From assembly GCA_934561175.1 (NCBI GenBank), contig CAKTFW010000004.1, positions 6,419 to 70,418 on the forward strand: DNA of 64,000 bases, in the 5' to 3' direction. The position numbers and the translations under genes were made by a program. A model generated the notes under the pieces. That model was not told the DNA's origin. It saw only the letters and a list, made by a program, of their open reading frames with translations, and ran no database searches. How positions within the stretch are numbered: the stretch's first letter is position 1; each line of letters opens with the position of its first letter. This DNA comes from an uncultured Oscillospiraceae bacterium (GTDB lineage: Bacteria; Bacillota; Clostridia; Oscillospirales; Oscillospiraceae). Shown in pieces: positions 51,525-60,034 of this stretch.

Positions 51525-52439
51525 ATGTTTCAGAATCGTATTTTTAGTTTTACCGGTCATTTCAAAATTTTTGGCTTGATCTCCCTGCTGCTGGTAGCTG
51601 TTGGTTTGATTGGCCTGCTGTGCATCCCGTTCGGTGTATATCTGTTCAACTTTGATATCGACTTCCTTGGCGGCACCACGATGCAGTTTGACCTGCATAC
51701 GGATATCACGAGTGATATCACAAACAATGTGGCCGATATTGTTAAGGAAGTGAGTGGCCAGACGCCGTCTTCTGTTACCAAGGCGGGCGACAGTGGTACG
51801 CAGGTTGTTATCAAGACACTGGAGCTGGACTCCGAAACCCGTGACGCTGTTTTCCAGGCAGTGGCGAAAGCCTACAATCTTCCGGAAGACGACAAGCCGG
51901 TGAAGAGTGATTATGTCTCTGCTTCGGTTGGTTCGGATCTGCGGAATGCCGCGATTACCGCGTCTGTGGTTGCAGCGCTGCTGATTTTGCTTTATATTAC
52001 CATCCGGTTTGAGTTCAAGTCTGGTCTGGCAGCAGTTATTGCATTGGTGCATGACCTGCTCGTGATGCTCAGCATGTATATTATTTTCCAGATTCCGTTC
52101 AATATGAACTTCATCGCTGCGGCGTTGACAATTTTGGGTTATTCCATCAACGCGACGATTGTTGTTTTTGACCGGATCCGTGAAAACCGCAAACTGGCAC
52201 CGCATGAGCAATTCTCCAATGTTGTGGATCAGAGTATCTGGCAGACAATGGGCCGCAGCATCAACACCACGGTTACGACGCTGTTGGCAGTTGTGATGCT
52301 CCTGATTTTGGGTGTCAGCTCGATCCGTAATTTTGCGCTCCCGCTGACGATCGGCATTCTGGCTGGCTGCTATTCCTCCATCTGCCTGTCCGGCTCGCTC
52401 TGGACACTGTTTAAGGGCGGTATGAAGAAGAAAGCCTGA
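51525..52439 (+). CDS. secF: Protein translocase subunit SecF
   Basis: SecD partner, 304 residues, start at 51525 after AGGGGG (the ATG at 51501 would overlap secD). N-terminal helix, exterior domain with NFDIDFLGGTTMQFDL, and the five-helix core with LGYSINATIVVFDRIREN and GRSINTTVTTLLAV. Pair with the preceding gene is split, unlike the fused SecDF of Bacillus. Confidence 0.96.
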   Translation: MFQNRIFSFTGHFKIFGLISLLLVAVGLIGLLCIPFGVYLFNFDIDFLGGTTMQFDLHTDITSDITNNVADIVKEVSGQTPSSVTKAGDSGTQVVIKTLELDSETRDAVFQAVAKAYNLPEDDKPVKSDYVSASVGSDLRNAAITASVVAALLILLYITIRFEFKSGLAAVIALVHDLLVMLSMYIIFQIPFNMNFIAAALTILGYSINATIVVFDRIRENRKLAPHEQFSNVVDQSIWQTMGRSINTTVTTLLAVVMLLILGVSSIRNFALPLTIGILAGCYSSICLSGSLWTLFKGGMKKKA

Positions 52440-52456
52440 GATTGTAACAAAATAAA

Positions 52457-52497
52457 AATTGCGTAACTCCGTTTATGGGGTTACGCAATTTTTTTAT
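52457..52497 (+). terminator. Bidirectional intrinsic terminator
   Basis: Fourteen-bp stem aattgcgtaactcc / ggggttacgcaatt (52457-52470, 52477-52490), one G:U, then TTTTTTT. Confidence 0.93.
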
Positions 52498-52536
52498 GAA
52501 AAATTCGCCGGGTTTCCGGCGATGTCTATGGAATTG

Positions 52537-53319
52537 TTATGCGGGAATATCACCGACACCATACAAAACCAGGCGTGGACGGTACGGATATTGCGCAATG
52601 CCTTCCTGTGTTGTGACGCCAGAGAGTACCAGTGCGGTGTCAAGGCCACTTTCGATCCCTGCGATGATATCAGTATCCATCCTGTCGCCGATGATAGCGG
52701 CATCCTGTGAATGTACACCGAGCAATTGCAGACCGGTGCGCATCATCAACGGATTGGGTTTTCCAACATAGTAGGCAGAGCGTCCCGTAGCCATTTCGAT
52801 TGGCGCAATGAGAGAGCGGCAGGCTGGAACAATACCGGCCTCTGTTGGTCCGGTCAGGTCGGTGTTGGTGCCAATCAGCTTTGCACCGGAAAGAACCAGA
52901 CGAACCGCCTGACAGATGCTTTCATAGTTGTAGCTTGCTGTTTCGCCCACAATGACATAATCCGGGTCAATATTGTTGATGGTAATGCCGGCATCATGCA
53001 GCGCATTAAATAAGCCCGGCTCACCGATGACATAAGCGCTGCAGCCAGGGGATTGGAAACTGATAAATTTTGCTGTGGCCAATGCGCTGGTGTAAAAATG
53101 ATGTGCATCCACATCAAGCCCCATGCGTGCCAACTTTTGCTGCAGTTCTTTGGGAGAACGCGCACTGCTGTTTGTCAGAAAGAGAAATTGCTTTTTCTCC
53201 TGATAGAGCCAATCTACAAACTCCCGAACACCGGGCAAAAGGCGGTTTCCATGGTAAATTACACCGTCCATATCGCAGATATAGCCTAGTTTACTTCTAA
53301 GTTGATCGATAAATGCCAC
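52537..53319 (-). CDS. HAD-IIA family hydrolase (NagD-like)
   Basis: About 260 residues. HAD IIA layout: CDMDGVIYHGNRLLPG (motif I), FLFLTNSSARSP (motif II), a C2B cap, KPNPLMM (Lys) and IGDRMDTDIIAGI (motif III). NagD-type enzymes act on nucleotide or sugar phosphates. Start uncertain: I prefer GTG 53319 behind a weak AGAAG, which puts motif I at the usual distance; ATG 53352 has no RBS. It stands alone between secF and spoIIIAA. Confidence 0.9.
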   Translation of the reverse strand: MAFIDQLRSKLGYICDMDGVIYHGNRLLPGVREFVDWLYQEKKQFLFLTNSSARSPKELQQKLARMGLDVDAHHFYTSALATAKFISFQSPGCSAYVIGEPGLFNALHDAGITINNIDPDYVIVGETASYNYESICQAVRLVLSGAKLIGTNTDLTGPTEAGIVPACRSLIAPIEMATGRSAYYVGKPNPLMMRTGLQLLGVHSQDAAIIGDRMDTDIIAGIESGLDTALVLSGVTTQEGIAQYPYRPRLVLYGVGDIPA

Positions 53320-53423
53320 CTCATTTCTTCTATTTTGATCTAATTTTATCATAGTACAGTAGTGTAAAATTCATCATCCTGACTTTGTAAAAACAATGTA
53401 AGTTCTCCTTTAGGGGGGCGCCA

Positions 53424-53452
53424 GCATAATTGGAGACAGGCAGACATAGGTT
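53424..53452 (+). promoter_or_regulatory. Possible sigma-E promoter of spoIIIA
   Basis: GCATAAT (53424-53430) and CATAGGTT (53445-53452), 14-bp spacing; this matches the sigma-E pattern reasonably (-10 consensus CATACAnT). The operon is sigma-E controlled in Bacillus. Confidence 0.45.
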
Positions 53453-53469
53453 GTACAGGAAGTGAGAAG

Positions 53470-54486
53470 ATGGATACAACCAGTTGGAAAACGATTCTTG
53501 CAATTTTGCCGCCGGAGCTGCGTCGTGCTGTTGGCGCATTACCACCTGAAATGGCAATTGAAGAGCTGCGTCTGCGCGTTGGAATTGGGTGCAGTGTGCT
53601 GTCATTCGGGAAGGAAACTGTGCTATGCTGCAACAACGCACCGCTGCCAATTACTTCGGCGCAACTGCAACAGTTGATTTCTGCAGCTGCCCATCAATCG
53701 CTTTATACCGTGGAGAATACGATCCCGTCTGGATATCTGATTTTGCCTGGCGGATATCGGCTTGGGCTGTGTGGTACGGCAGTGATGCGCAATGGTATCG
53801 TGCAGACCTTTCGGGATCTCTCCTCGGTATCCATTCGGTTTAGCCGCCAGGTGCGTGGGTGTGCAGATATCTTGTTGCCAGAGCTGAAGCGTGGGAACAG
53901 CGTGCTGTTGATTGGACCGCCTGGAGCCGGAAAGACAACGGTCCTTCGGGATGCGGTTCGGCAACTTTCGGACAAGCTCGAAAATCGGGTCGGACTCTGC
54001 GACGAGCGGGGAGAGATTGCCGCAATGTGTGGTGGCGCGCCGCAGATTGAAATCGGCAAGCGGACGGATGTCCTTGCTGGATGTCCCAAAGCAGAGGCGA
54101 TGGAAATTCTGATACGGACGATGAATCCACAGTGGATTGCGGTGGACGAGATTACAAAAGCTGAGGATGTGACAGCATTAATGCGCGCGTCGTATTGTGG
54201 TGTCCGATTTTTAGCAACGGCCCATGCGGAACAATGGAAGGATCTGTTTTTACGCCCAATTTATCGGCAGCTGATGCAGTTGCAGCTGTTTTCCAAAGTG
54301 GCGGTTCTTTTACCGCATCGACGGCTGCAGCTCAGATCCGGGAGGGAACTCTATGATACATTTGATCGGGGCAGGTCTGCTGGGAATTGCAGCAGCCGCG
54401 CCGGGAATTTTGCAGGTGTACCGGATGATGATACGATACCTGGCGCTGCAGCAGATGGCTGCGGGACTGAGTGTAATGCAGGCTGA
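53470..54486 (+). CDS. spoIIIAA: Stage III sporulation protein AA (ATPase)
   Basis: Type II/IV secretion-like ATPase that powers the mother-cell-to-forespore channel. Walker A is GPPGAGKTT, preceded by SIRFSRQVRG; IAVDEITKAEDV (Walker B-like), then ATAHAEQ. 338 residues as annotated, longer than usual: up to ~residue 295 it is normal, and the last ~44 codons read through the start of spoIIIAB in another frame (134-bp overlap). The extension is Gly/Ala/Asp-rich and unlike the family, so a lost stop or a base error may be responsible. Confidence 0.9.
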   Translation: MDTTSWKTILAILPPELRRAVGALPPEMAIEELRLRVGIGCSVLSFGKETVLCCNNAPLPITSAQLQQLISAAAHQSLYTVENTIPSGYLILPGGYRLGLCGTAVMRNGIVQTFRDLSSVSIRFSRQVRGCADILLPELKRGNSVLLIGPPGAGKTTVLRDAVRQLSDKLENRVGLCDERGEIAAMCGGAPQIEIGKRTDVLAGCPKAEAMEILIRTMNPQWIAVDEITKAEDVTALMRASYCGVRFLATAHAEQWKDLFLRPIYRQLMQLQLFSKVAVLLPHRRLQLRSGRELYDTFDRGRSAGNCSSRAGNFAGVPDDDTIPGAAADGCGTECNAG

Positions 54487-54865
54487 GTTGGCATCCCGCC
54501 GCAGTACCGTGCCGGAGCTGTTCCGTGCGGCTACAGTATGCGGGGGCGCCGCTGGTCGGATCTTTTCCAGTGCAGCGGCACAGATGGAACGGGAGCCTTA
54601 CTGTACCGCGCTTGATGCAATGCGGGTTGCACTTACCAGTTCTGGCGCGGCAGCCTTTGACAAAGAAGGACACCGGATTTGGATGCAGCTTGCGATGATG
54701 CTGGGGCAGTTTGACTTCGACAGTCAGACCGCAGCACTGCAAACCGCTGCGGTTCAACTGGAACAGACGCTGCAATTTCTGGCATCGGAGCGGCGTGCCA
54801 GATGCCGAAGTGCGGGTGCGATGGGTGCTGCGGCAGGGTTAACACTTTTTATCATTTTGATTTAG
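54353..54865 (+). CDS. spoIIIAB: Stage III sporulation protein AB
   Basis: 170 residues, GspF-like channel component, with hydrophobic helices at both ends (GAGLLGIAAAAPGIL and GAAAGLTLFIILI) and a helical middle (LQQMAAGLSVMQAELASRRSTVPELF). GGGAGGG precedes the ATG, which lies within the annotated end of spoIIIAA. Confidence 0.93.
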   Translation: MIHLIGAGLLGIAAAAPGILQVYRMMIRYLALQQMAAGLSVMQAELASRRSTVPELFRAATVCGGAAGRIFSSAAAQMEREPYCTALDAMRVALTSSGAAAFDKEGHRIWMQLAMMLGQFDFDSQTAALQTAAVQLEQTLQFLASERRARCRSAGAMGAAAGLTLFIILI

Positions 54866-54875
54866 GAAGTGCGGC

Positions 54876-55070
54876 ATGGAGATTGATCTGATTTTCAAAA
54901 TTGCAGCGGTTGGGATTATCGTATCCATTTTGAACCAGGTTCTGGTTCGTTCCGGTCGGGAAGAGCAGGCGACGATGACTACACTGGCGGGACTCGTCGT
55001 TGTCCTCATGATTGTGGTGCAAAAAATCGCAGAGCTCTTTGATCTGGTAAAGACGCTGTTTAATTTCTGA
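54876..55070 (+). CDS. spoIIIAC: Stage III sporulation protein AC
   Basis: 64-residue membrane protein with two helices; opens MEIDLIFKIAAVGIIVSILNQ and ends VQKIAELFDLVKTLF, both typical. Ten bp after spoIIIAB; its stop overlaps the spoIIIAD start (TGATG). Confidence 0.94.
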   Translation: MEIDLIFKIAAVGIIVSILNQVLVRSGREEQATMTTLAGLVVVLMIVVQKIAELFDLVKTLFNF

Positions 55071-55468
55071 TGGACACGATGATGAAGGCTGCGGCCATTG
55101 GCATTGTGGGCGCAATTTTGACGGCAATTGTGAAAAGAGATGCCGGTGCACTGGCGCTAGCGGTATCGTTAGTGTGCTGCAGTGCGCTTGTCTGTTGCAT
55201 GCTTGGCATTGTGAAGCCGCTTTTGGAATTTTTAGACGAGCTGCGGTCATTGGCGGGAATCAGTACGACCATCGTTGCACCGTTGCTGAAATCCGTTGCA
55301 ATTGGACTTATTACGGAAATCGCATCCGGCGTTTGCGCAGATGCAGGGCAATCGTCGCTGTCAAAATTTGTCCAGTTGTGCGGTGCAGCGGCAGCGCTTT
55401 ATGTTGCACTGCCGCTGATGGAGGCCGTGATTGCATTGCTGCAGCAAATAAACGGAGGAGTATCATGA
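55070..55468 (+). CDS. spoIIIAD: Stage III sporulation protein AD
   Basis: 132 residues, several membrane helices. The N-terminal AAIGIVGAILTAIVK and the central GISTTIVAPLLKSVAIGLITEIAS match the family. Its stop overlaps the spoIIIAE ATG. Confidence 0.93.
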   Translation: MDTMMKAAAIGIVGAILTAIVKRDAGALALAVSLVCCSALVCCMLGIVKPLLEFLDELRSLAGISTTIVAPLLKSVAIGLITEIASGVCADAGQSSLSKFVQLCGAAAALYVALPLMEAVIALLQQINGGVS

Positions 55469-56541
55469 AAAGGTTTTTGGTACTTGGTGTGATTGTGCTG
55501 CTGCTATTGACGCCGGTATCGGCAGCGGAATCGCTCTATGATACTGACGGCCTGACCAATACACTGCCAGAAGATGTTTTGGAAATGCTAGATGGCTTGG
55601 CACCGGAAAACGCCGATTCTTTGACGGAAGGAACCGTGCAAATCTTGGATTCTGTGCTGCAGGAAGCGGGAGGGTTTTTACATGCGGCCCTCCGAACGGC
55701 AATGATTGTGATGGCTGCGGTCATGCTCTGTGGGTTAATTGCCAGAGTAGATACCGGCCTGACCTCCAATGCGGTCAATCTCGCTGGCGTTTTGGCAGTT
55801 ACAGCGGCCTGTGCCGGAAGCCTCGGAACGATGCTGGCGCTTGGCCAGGAGACCTTGGAACGCATTCAGGTGTTTGCAACTGCGTTACTGCCGACAATGG
55901 CGGCGGCAACCGTTGCAGTTGGCGCGGTCAATGCGTCGGCTGCCATTTATACCGGTACAGTGATGTTTTCCAATTTGTTGATTCTTCTGACCAATCAGCT
56001 GTTGATGCCGCTTGCATATGCCTATGTAGCGGCATCTGCTGCAAATGCGGCTATTGGGAATGATTCGCTCAAGCAGATGGCTGGCCTGATCCGCTGGGCT
56101 GTGACGAACGGGATGAAAGTGCTTTTAATGGTGTTTACCGGCTTTATTACAGTCAGTGGTGTAATTTCCGGCAGCGCGGATGCTGCAACGGTAAAAGCGG
56201 CAAAGATGACACTATCCGGAATGGTTCCGGTTGTGGGTTCTATTATAGGGGACGCGTCAGAAACAGTCCTGGTCAGCGCAGGAATTCTGCGAAGCTCTGT
56301 GGGTGTCTTTGGAATGCTGGCGGTGCTTGGAATCTGTGCGGCGCCATTTTTGCAAATTGGCTTGCACTATCTTGTGCTGAAATTGACAGCTGCAATTTCC
56401 GGCATTGTAGGCGATAAGACATTGGCGTCTTTGATAGATGCGATTGGCGTCGCGATGGGATTTGTTGTAGCGATGACGGGATCCTGCGCACTGGTGCTTT
56501 TAATTTCCTGCGTTTGCTCGATGAAGGCGGTGAGCCTGTGA
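55465..56541 (+). CDS. spoIIIAE: Stage III sporulation protein AE
   Basis: 358 residues from ATG 55465 behind GGAGGAG; a much longer open frame back to 55174 lies inside spoIIIAD. Signal peptide (1-~21, ending VSAAES), then ~7 membrane helices including SAAIYTGTVMFSNLLILLTN and a stretch SGVISGSADAATVKAAKMTLSG. The largest membrane part of the channel. Its last codons overlap spoIIIAF (GTGA). Confidence 0.94.
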   Translation: MKRFLVLGVIVLLLLTPVSAAESLYDTDGLTNTLPEDVLEMLDGLAPENADSLTEGTVQILDSVLQEAGGFLHAALRTAMIVMAAVMLCGLIARVDTGLTSNAVNLAGVLAVTAACAGSLGTMLALGQETLERIQVFATALLPTMAAATVAVGAVNASAAIYTGTVMFSNLLILLTNQLLMPLAYAYVAASAANAAIGNDSLKQMAGLIRWAVTNGMKVLLMVFTGFITVSGVISGSADAATVKAAKMTLSGMVPVVGSIIGDASETVLVSAGILRSSVGVFGMLAVLGICAAPFLQIGLHYLVLKLTAAISGIVGDKTLASLIDAIGVAMGFVVAMTGSCALVLLISCVCSMKAVSL

Positions 56542-57014
56542 CCGAAGCGCTGCGTTCTTATTTTTTAACGGTCACCGGAGCGGCGTTGCTGACCTCTGTG
56601 TTGCTGGCACTTGTGCCGGCCGGAACAGTGAAAAAGGCAGCTGCATTCGTATCAGGACTTGTGATGATTGCAGCAGTGTTGGGACCGCTGACGACGCTGG
56701 ACCTGCAGGCAATGGCAGAAGCGATTGCACGATCTCAGATGAAAACGGCAACATCTTCATCTGGTATTCCAGTGCACAGCCGGGATCTTACAGCGGAACT
56801 CATAGCGGAGCGATGTGCGGAATATATTGAGGACAAGGCAGTACAGCTTGGTGCATCGGTTTCGGCTGAGATACAGATAGAAAAGGACGCAACCTATCCC
56901 TATCCTAAAGCTGTAACGCTGCAGGGAAGCTGGACTTCGCTGCAGCGCAAACTGCTCAGCCGCTATATTGTGGAGAATTTAGCAATCCCGGAGGAAGAAC
57001 AGCGATGGAATTAA
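56538..57014 (+). CDS. spoIIIAF: Stage III sporulation protein AF
   Basis: 158 residues from the GTG overlapping the spoIIIAE stop. Two N-terminal helices (~8-30, 34-52), then a soluble ring-building-motif domain with AELIAERCAEYIEDKA and, at the end, AIPEEEQRW. Shorter than Bacillus SpoIIIAF but in the right place. Confidence 0.88.
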   Translation: MTEALRSYFLTVTGAALLTSVLLALVPAGTVKKAAAFVSGLVMIAAVLGPLTTLDLQAMAEAIARSQMKTATSSSGIPVHSRDLTAELIAERCAEYIEDKAVQLGASVSAEIQIEKDATYPYPKAVTLQGSWTSLQRKLLSRYIVENLAIPEEEQRWN

Positions 57015-57538
57015 GAAAATTTTCGATCCCGGATCAGTGGAAGGTATATTTCGGGCAGTTGTCCAAATATAAATACATCGCACTGGTTGTACTGGTTGGC
57101 ATCCTGCTGCTTCTGTGGCCAACAGGAAAAAATGGGGAGAAACTGCCGGAAACCGAAGCGATGCCGCAGGAACAAACGGCGGCGGATATGGAGCTGGAGG
57201 CTCGTTTGGAATCTGTACTTTCAGAGATTGCAGGTGCCGGACGGTGCCGGGTGATGCTGACAGTTTCTGCTGGTGCCGAGACGGTGTACCAGACGGATAC
57301 ACGGCAGCAGAGCAGCGCAGATGGAACCAGCTTGGAGCGAACAACTGCGCTGACGGCGGCTGGCAGTGCAACCGAGCTGCCGCTTGTAGTGCAGACGATT
57401 AACCCGGTTTACCAGGGAGCGTTGGTGGTCTGCAGTGGTGCAGATTCTGCGGCGGTACGCCTTTCAATTGTTGATGCGGTGTCCGGACTCACAGGGTTGG
57501 GCGCAGATCAAATTACGGTTATCAAAATGAAATCATAA
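57005..57538 (+). CDS. spoIIIAG: Stage III sporulation protein AG
   Basis: 177 residues: one helix (~25-40, KYIALVVLVGILLLLWP), then a ring-building-motif domain with LESVLSEIAGAGRCRVMLTVSAG, PVYQGALVVCSGADSAAVRLSI and ADQITVIKMKS. It forms the large ring of the channel with SpoIIIAH. Ten-bp overlap with spoIIIAF. Confidence 0.95.
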   Translation: MELRKFSIPDQWKVYFGQLSKYKYIALVVLVGILLLLWPTGKNGEKLPETEAMPQEQTAADMELEARLESVLSEIAGAGRCRVMLTVSAGAETVYQTDTRQQSSADGTSLERTTALTAAGSATELPLVVQTINPVYQGALVVCSGADSAAVRLSIVDAVSGLTGLGADQITVIKMKS

Positions 57539-57555
57539 TTATGGGAGGAACGAAT

Positions 57556-58131
57556 ATGAAACTTTGGAAACGAAACGCAATTATTGCAACGGTACTGCTG
57601 TTTGTCTGTGCGGGGATTTACCTCAATTGGTCGTATACAAAGGACAGCGGCGTGACGGACCTGGCGGAAACGCTGAGTGCACAACAGGTGCAGAATGCGG
57701 CAGAGGATGAGACGCTTTATGTCAGTGACACAGTGAACAATGATGCACTGACAGCGGCCTATGATACCGCCAAAACGGAGGACTTTGCAGAGATGCGATT
57801 GAGCAGACAGCAGGCGCGGGACAGCGCGGTCAGTACCCTGCAGGAGGCAATGGCTTATGAATCCGGCGAGGACACGGAAACGGTGACAACTTCGGCGGAG
57901 GCCCTGGAAAACCTTGTTTCAACTGCATTGGCTGAGGCACAGATTGAGAGTATGGTAATTGCAAAAGGATATGAGGATTGTGTGGCTTATATGTCCGACA
58001 GTGGAATCTCACTGGCTGTGCCTGCACCGGAAACAGGACTGGATCAGGCTGCGGTGGCGCAGCTCGCGGATATTGTGACCAGTCAGTCGGATTATTCTCT
58101 GGCGGATCTGCGAATCATTGAAGTAAAATGA
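57556..58131 (+). CDS. spoIIIAH: Stage III sporulation protein AH
   Basis: 191 residues from the ATG behind GGGAGG. One helix (~8-24) and a ring-building domain; RLSRQQARDSAVSTLQEAM is the family signature. The homologue binds SpoIIQ from the forespore. Last gene of the operon, 17 bp after spoIIIAG. Confidence 0.94.
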   Translation: MKLWKRNAIIATVLLFVCAGIYLNWSYTKDSGVTDLAETLSAQQVQNAAEDETLYVSDTVNNDALTAAYDTAKTEDFAEMRLSRQQARDSAVSTLQEAMAYESGEDTETVTTSAEALENLVSTALAEAQIESMVIAKGYEDCVAYMSDSGISLAVPAPETGLDQAAVAQLADIVTSQSDYSLADLRIIEVK

Positions 58132-58142
58132 AGCTGAGTGTA

Positions 58143-58170
58143 TTGTATTTTCCAGAAGATGTGATAAAAT
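58143..58170 (+). promoter_or_regulatory. Sigma-A promoter of asp23
   Basis: TTGTAT 58143-58148, 16-bp spacer, TAAAAT 58165-58170. Confidence 0.6.
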
Positions 58171-58195
58171 GATGGGGATGAAGGAGGAATCCCCC

Positions 58196-58567
58196 ATGGA
58201 GAACAAAGAGTATTTGACCATTGAGCAGGAAAACGGCTCGATCAATATTTCTGAAGAAGTAATCGCCTCGATTGCGGCGCTGGCTGTGCAAGAAGTGGAT
58301 GGGGTAGTCGGTTTATACGGCGGGATCCAGACGGAACTGACGGACCGCTTGAATAAGAAGGCCCTGAATAAAGGCGTGCATATTTCAGTGGAGAATGATA
58401 AGATTATAATCAGCTGTAATATTACACTTTGCTATGGTGTATCAATTGCAGAGGCTGCAAAAGCTGTGCAGGAAAAAGTGATCTCTGCAGTGCAAGCCAT
58501 GACAGGATTGAAGGTAGAAGCGGTCAATGTGCATGTGAGCGCAATCAGCATGGTGAAAAAAGGCTGA
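58196..58567 (+). CDS. Asp23/Gls24 family envelope stress protein
   Basis: 123 residues from the ATG behind AAGGAGG (8 bp). Motifs: GSINISEEVIASIAALAVQEVDGV, then KVEAVNVHVSAI. In Bacillus and Clostridium this YqhY-type paralogue lies next to nusB, as here, and near fatty-acid or isoprenoid genes. Role uncertain. A terminator follows. Confidence 0.93.
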   Translation: MENKEYLTIEQENGSINISEEVIASIAALAVQEVDGVVGLYGGIQTELTDRLNKKALNKGVHISVENDKIIISCNITLCYGVSIAEAAKAVQEKVISAVQAMTGLKVEAVNVHVSAISMVKKG

Positions 58568-58576
58568 GATTTGGAT

Positions 58577-58610
58577 AAACCCTTTGTGAAAACAAAGGGT
58601 TTATTTTTTT
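58577..58610 (+). terminator. Intrinsic terminator after asp23
   Basis: Ten-bp stem aaaccctttg / caaagggttt (58577-58586, 58593-58602), six-base loop, then ATTTTTTT. Confidence 0.92.
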
Positions 58611-58628
58611 GCAGAGATTGTATATAAT
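58600..58628 (+). promoter_or_regulatory. Possible sigma-A promoter of nusB
   Basis: TTTATT 58600-58605 (within the terminator), 17-bp spacer, TATAAT 58623-58628. Confidence 0.5.
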
Positions 58629-58667
58629 TGTGAATATATTTATGAGGGAAACAAAGGAGAAAACGCC

Positions 58668-59108
58668 ATGACACGATCAAATGCGCGGGAGATCGCGGTA
58701 CATCTGCTGTTTGAGAAGAACTTTCACGACCAGAGCGCGGAAGATGCGATTGCGGCCTTGACGGACAGCGATTATTATAGCTGTCTTGCTGAGGAAAACA
58801 GCGTTTATACAGAGAAGCCCAATCAGAAGCAGCTGGATTATATTTTACAGGTCTTAAATGGTGTGGCAGCACATCAGGAAGAGCTGGATACATATATTTC
58901 ACAAAATGCAGTGGGGTGGAGCCTTCGTAGAATTCCAAAGCTGTCGTTGGCGATTATGCGTCTGGCGATCTATGAAATCCTTTATGTAGAGGATGTTCCG
59001 GCTGGCGTTGCAGTCAACGAAGCAGTGGAGCTTGCAAAAAAATATGAGGATGCAGAGATGGCTGCTTTTATCAATGGCGTCCTTGGCAGTGTGGTACGGA
59101 GCTTGTAA
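58668..59108 (+). CDS. nusB: Transcription antitermination factor NusB
   Basis: 146-residue all-helical protein of the rRNA antitermination complex (with NusE/S10). Begins MTRSNAREIAVHLLFE; later WSLRRIPKLSLAIMRLAIYEI and AVNEAVELAKKYEDAEMAAFINGVL. AAGGAG precedes the ATG. First gene of the cluster nusB-tsaD-like-xseA-xseB-ispA-PAP2-OLE-oapA. Confidence 0.97.
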   Translation: MTRSNAREIAVHLLFEKNFHDQSAEDAIAALTDSDYYSCLAEENSVYTEKPNQKQLDYILQVLNGVAAHQEELDTYISQNAVGWSLRRIPKLSLAIMRLAIYEILYVEDVPAGVAVNEAVELAKKYEDAEMAAFINGVLGSVVRSL

Positions 59109-60034
59109 TGGGCTGCCTGGGATTTGACACCAGTAACTACACAACATCGGTCGCTTATGCTGATGGCCAGACTGCGATAAATTGCTCGAAGCTTCTGGAG
59201 GTGCGGCCGGGAGAGCTTGGCTTGCGCCAGTCGGATGCGCTGTTTTCTCATGTAAAGCAGCTGCCGCTACTGGCGGCGCAACTGGCGGAGGCATGTGCGG
59301 ATCGGAATATCACGGCCGTGGCGGCAAGCACGCGGCCAAGAGCAGTTGAGGGATCCTATATGCCCTGTTTTTTGGCGGGTGAGACACAGGCGCGTGTCAT
59401 GGCGTCCATGCTGTCTGTGCCGTTTTTTGCGGTATCCCACCAACAGGGGCATCTTGCGGCAGCACTCTGGTCAGCGGGAAGAATGGAACTGCTGCGCAGT
59501 AGCTTCCTAGCCTGGCATCTCTCCGGTGGGACTACGGAACTGCTGTATGTGACAGGCGATGGAATCAACCTGAACGCAAGACGCATTGGTGGAACGCGGG
59601 ACCTTTCTGCGGGGCAGCTGATTGATCGGACCGGGAAGTTGCTGTCGCTGCAATTTCCGGCAGGTAAGATGCTTGACGCAATGGCAGGGGCCGCAAAGCC
59701 GTTTGCAGTCCGGCTGGACGGCCTGGAATTTTCCTTTTCCGGTCTGCAAAATCAGGTGGAAAAGCTGTACCACTCCGGCGCATCGGAGGCGGAAACTGCG
59801 GCTGCTGCGCTGGAATCGGTCAGTATGGCAGTCTGCGCTGCAACTAAAGCAGCGCTTTTGCAGTATCCAGGATTACCGGTTCTGTTTTCGGGCGGCGTTG
59901 CGTCCAATCGTCGCCTGCGGGAACATTGCACTGAATTTGATGCAATTTTTGCTGCGCCGCAGTATTCCACCGACAATGCAATGGGGGTTGCGGTGTTGGG
60001 CGCTGAAATGGAGGCTGCAGGATGGAACAGATGA
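59108..60034 (+). CDS. TsaD/Kae1-like (Gcp) protein, short paralogue
   Basis: 308 residues, ASKHA-fold. Begins GFDTSNYTTS; metal ligands HQQGH at ~117-121 and Asp in the C-terminal STDNAMG are kept, as is LFSGGVASNRRLR. Shorter than TsaD (~335-340) and with a divergent middle. The real tsaD for t6A is normally near tsaB/E, so this is probably a second copy, known next to xseA in Clostridia; function open. It overlaps nusB and xseA. Confidence 0.85.
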   Translation: MGCLGFDTSNYTTSVAYADGQTAINCSKLLEVRPGELGLRQSDALFSHVKQLPLLAAQLAEACADRNITAVAASTRPRAVEGSYMPCFLAGETQARVMASMLSVPFFAVSHQQGHLAAALWSAGRMELLRSSFLAWHLSGGTTELLYVTGDGINLNARRIGGTRDLSAGQLIDRTGKLLSLQFPAGKMLDAMAGAAKPFAVRLDGLEFSFSGLQNQVEKLYHSGASEAETAAAALESVSMAVCAATKAALLQYPGLPVLFSGGVASNRRLREHCTEFDAIFAAPQYSTDNAMGVAVLGAEMEAAGWNR

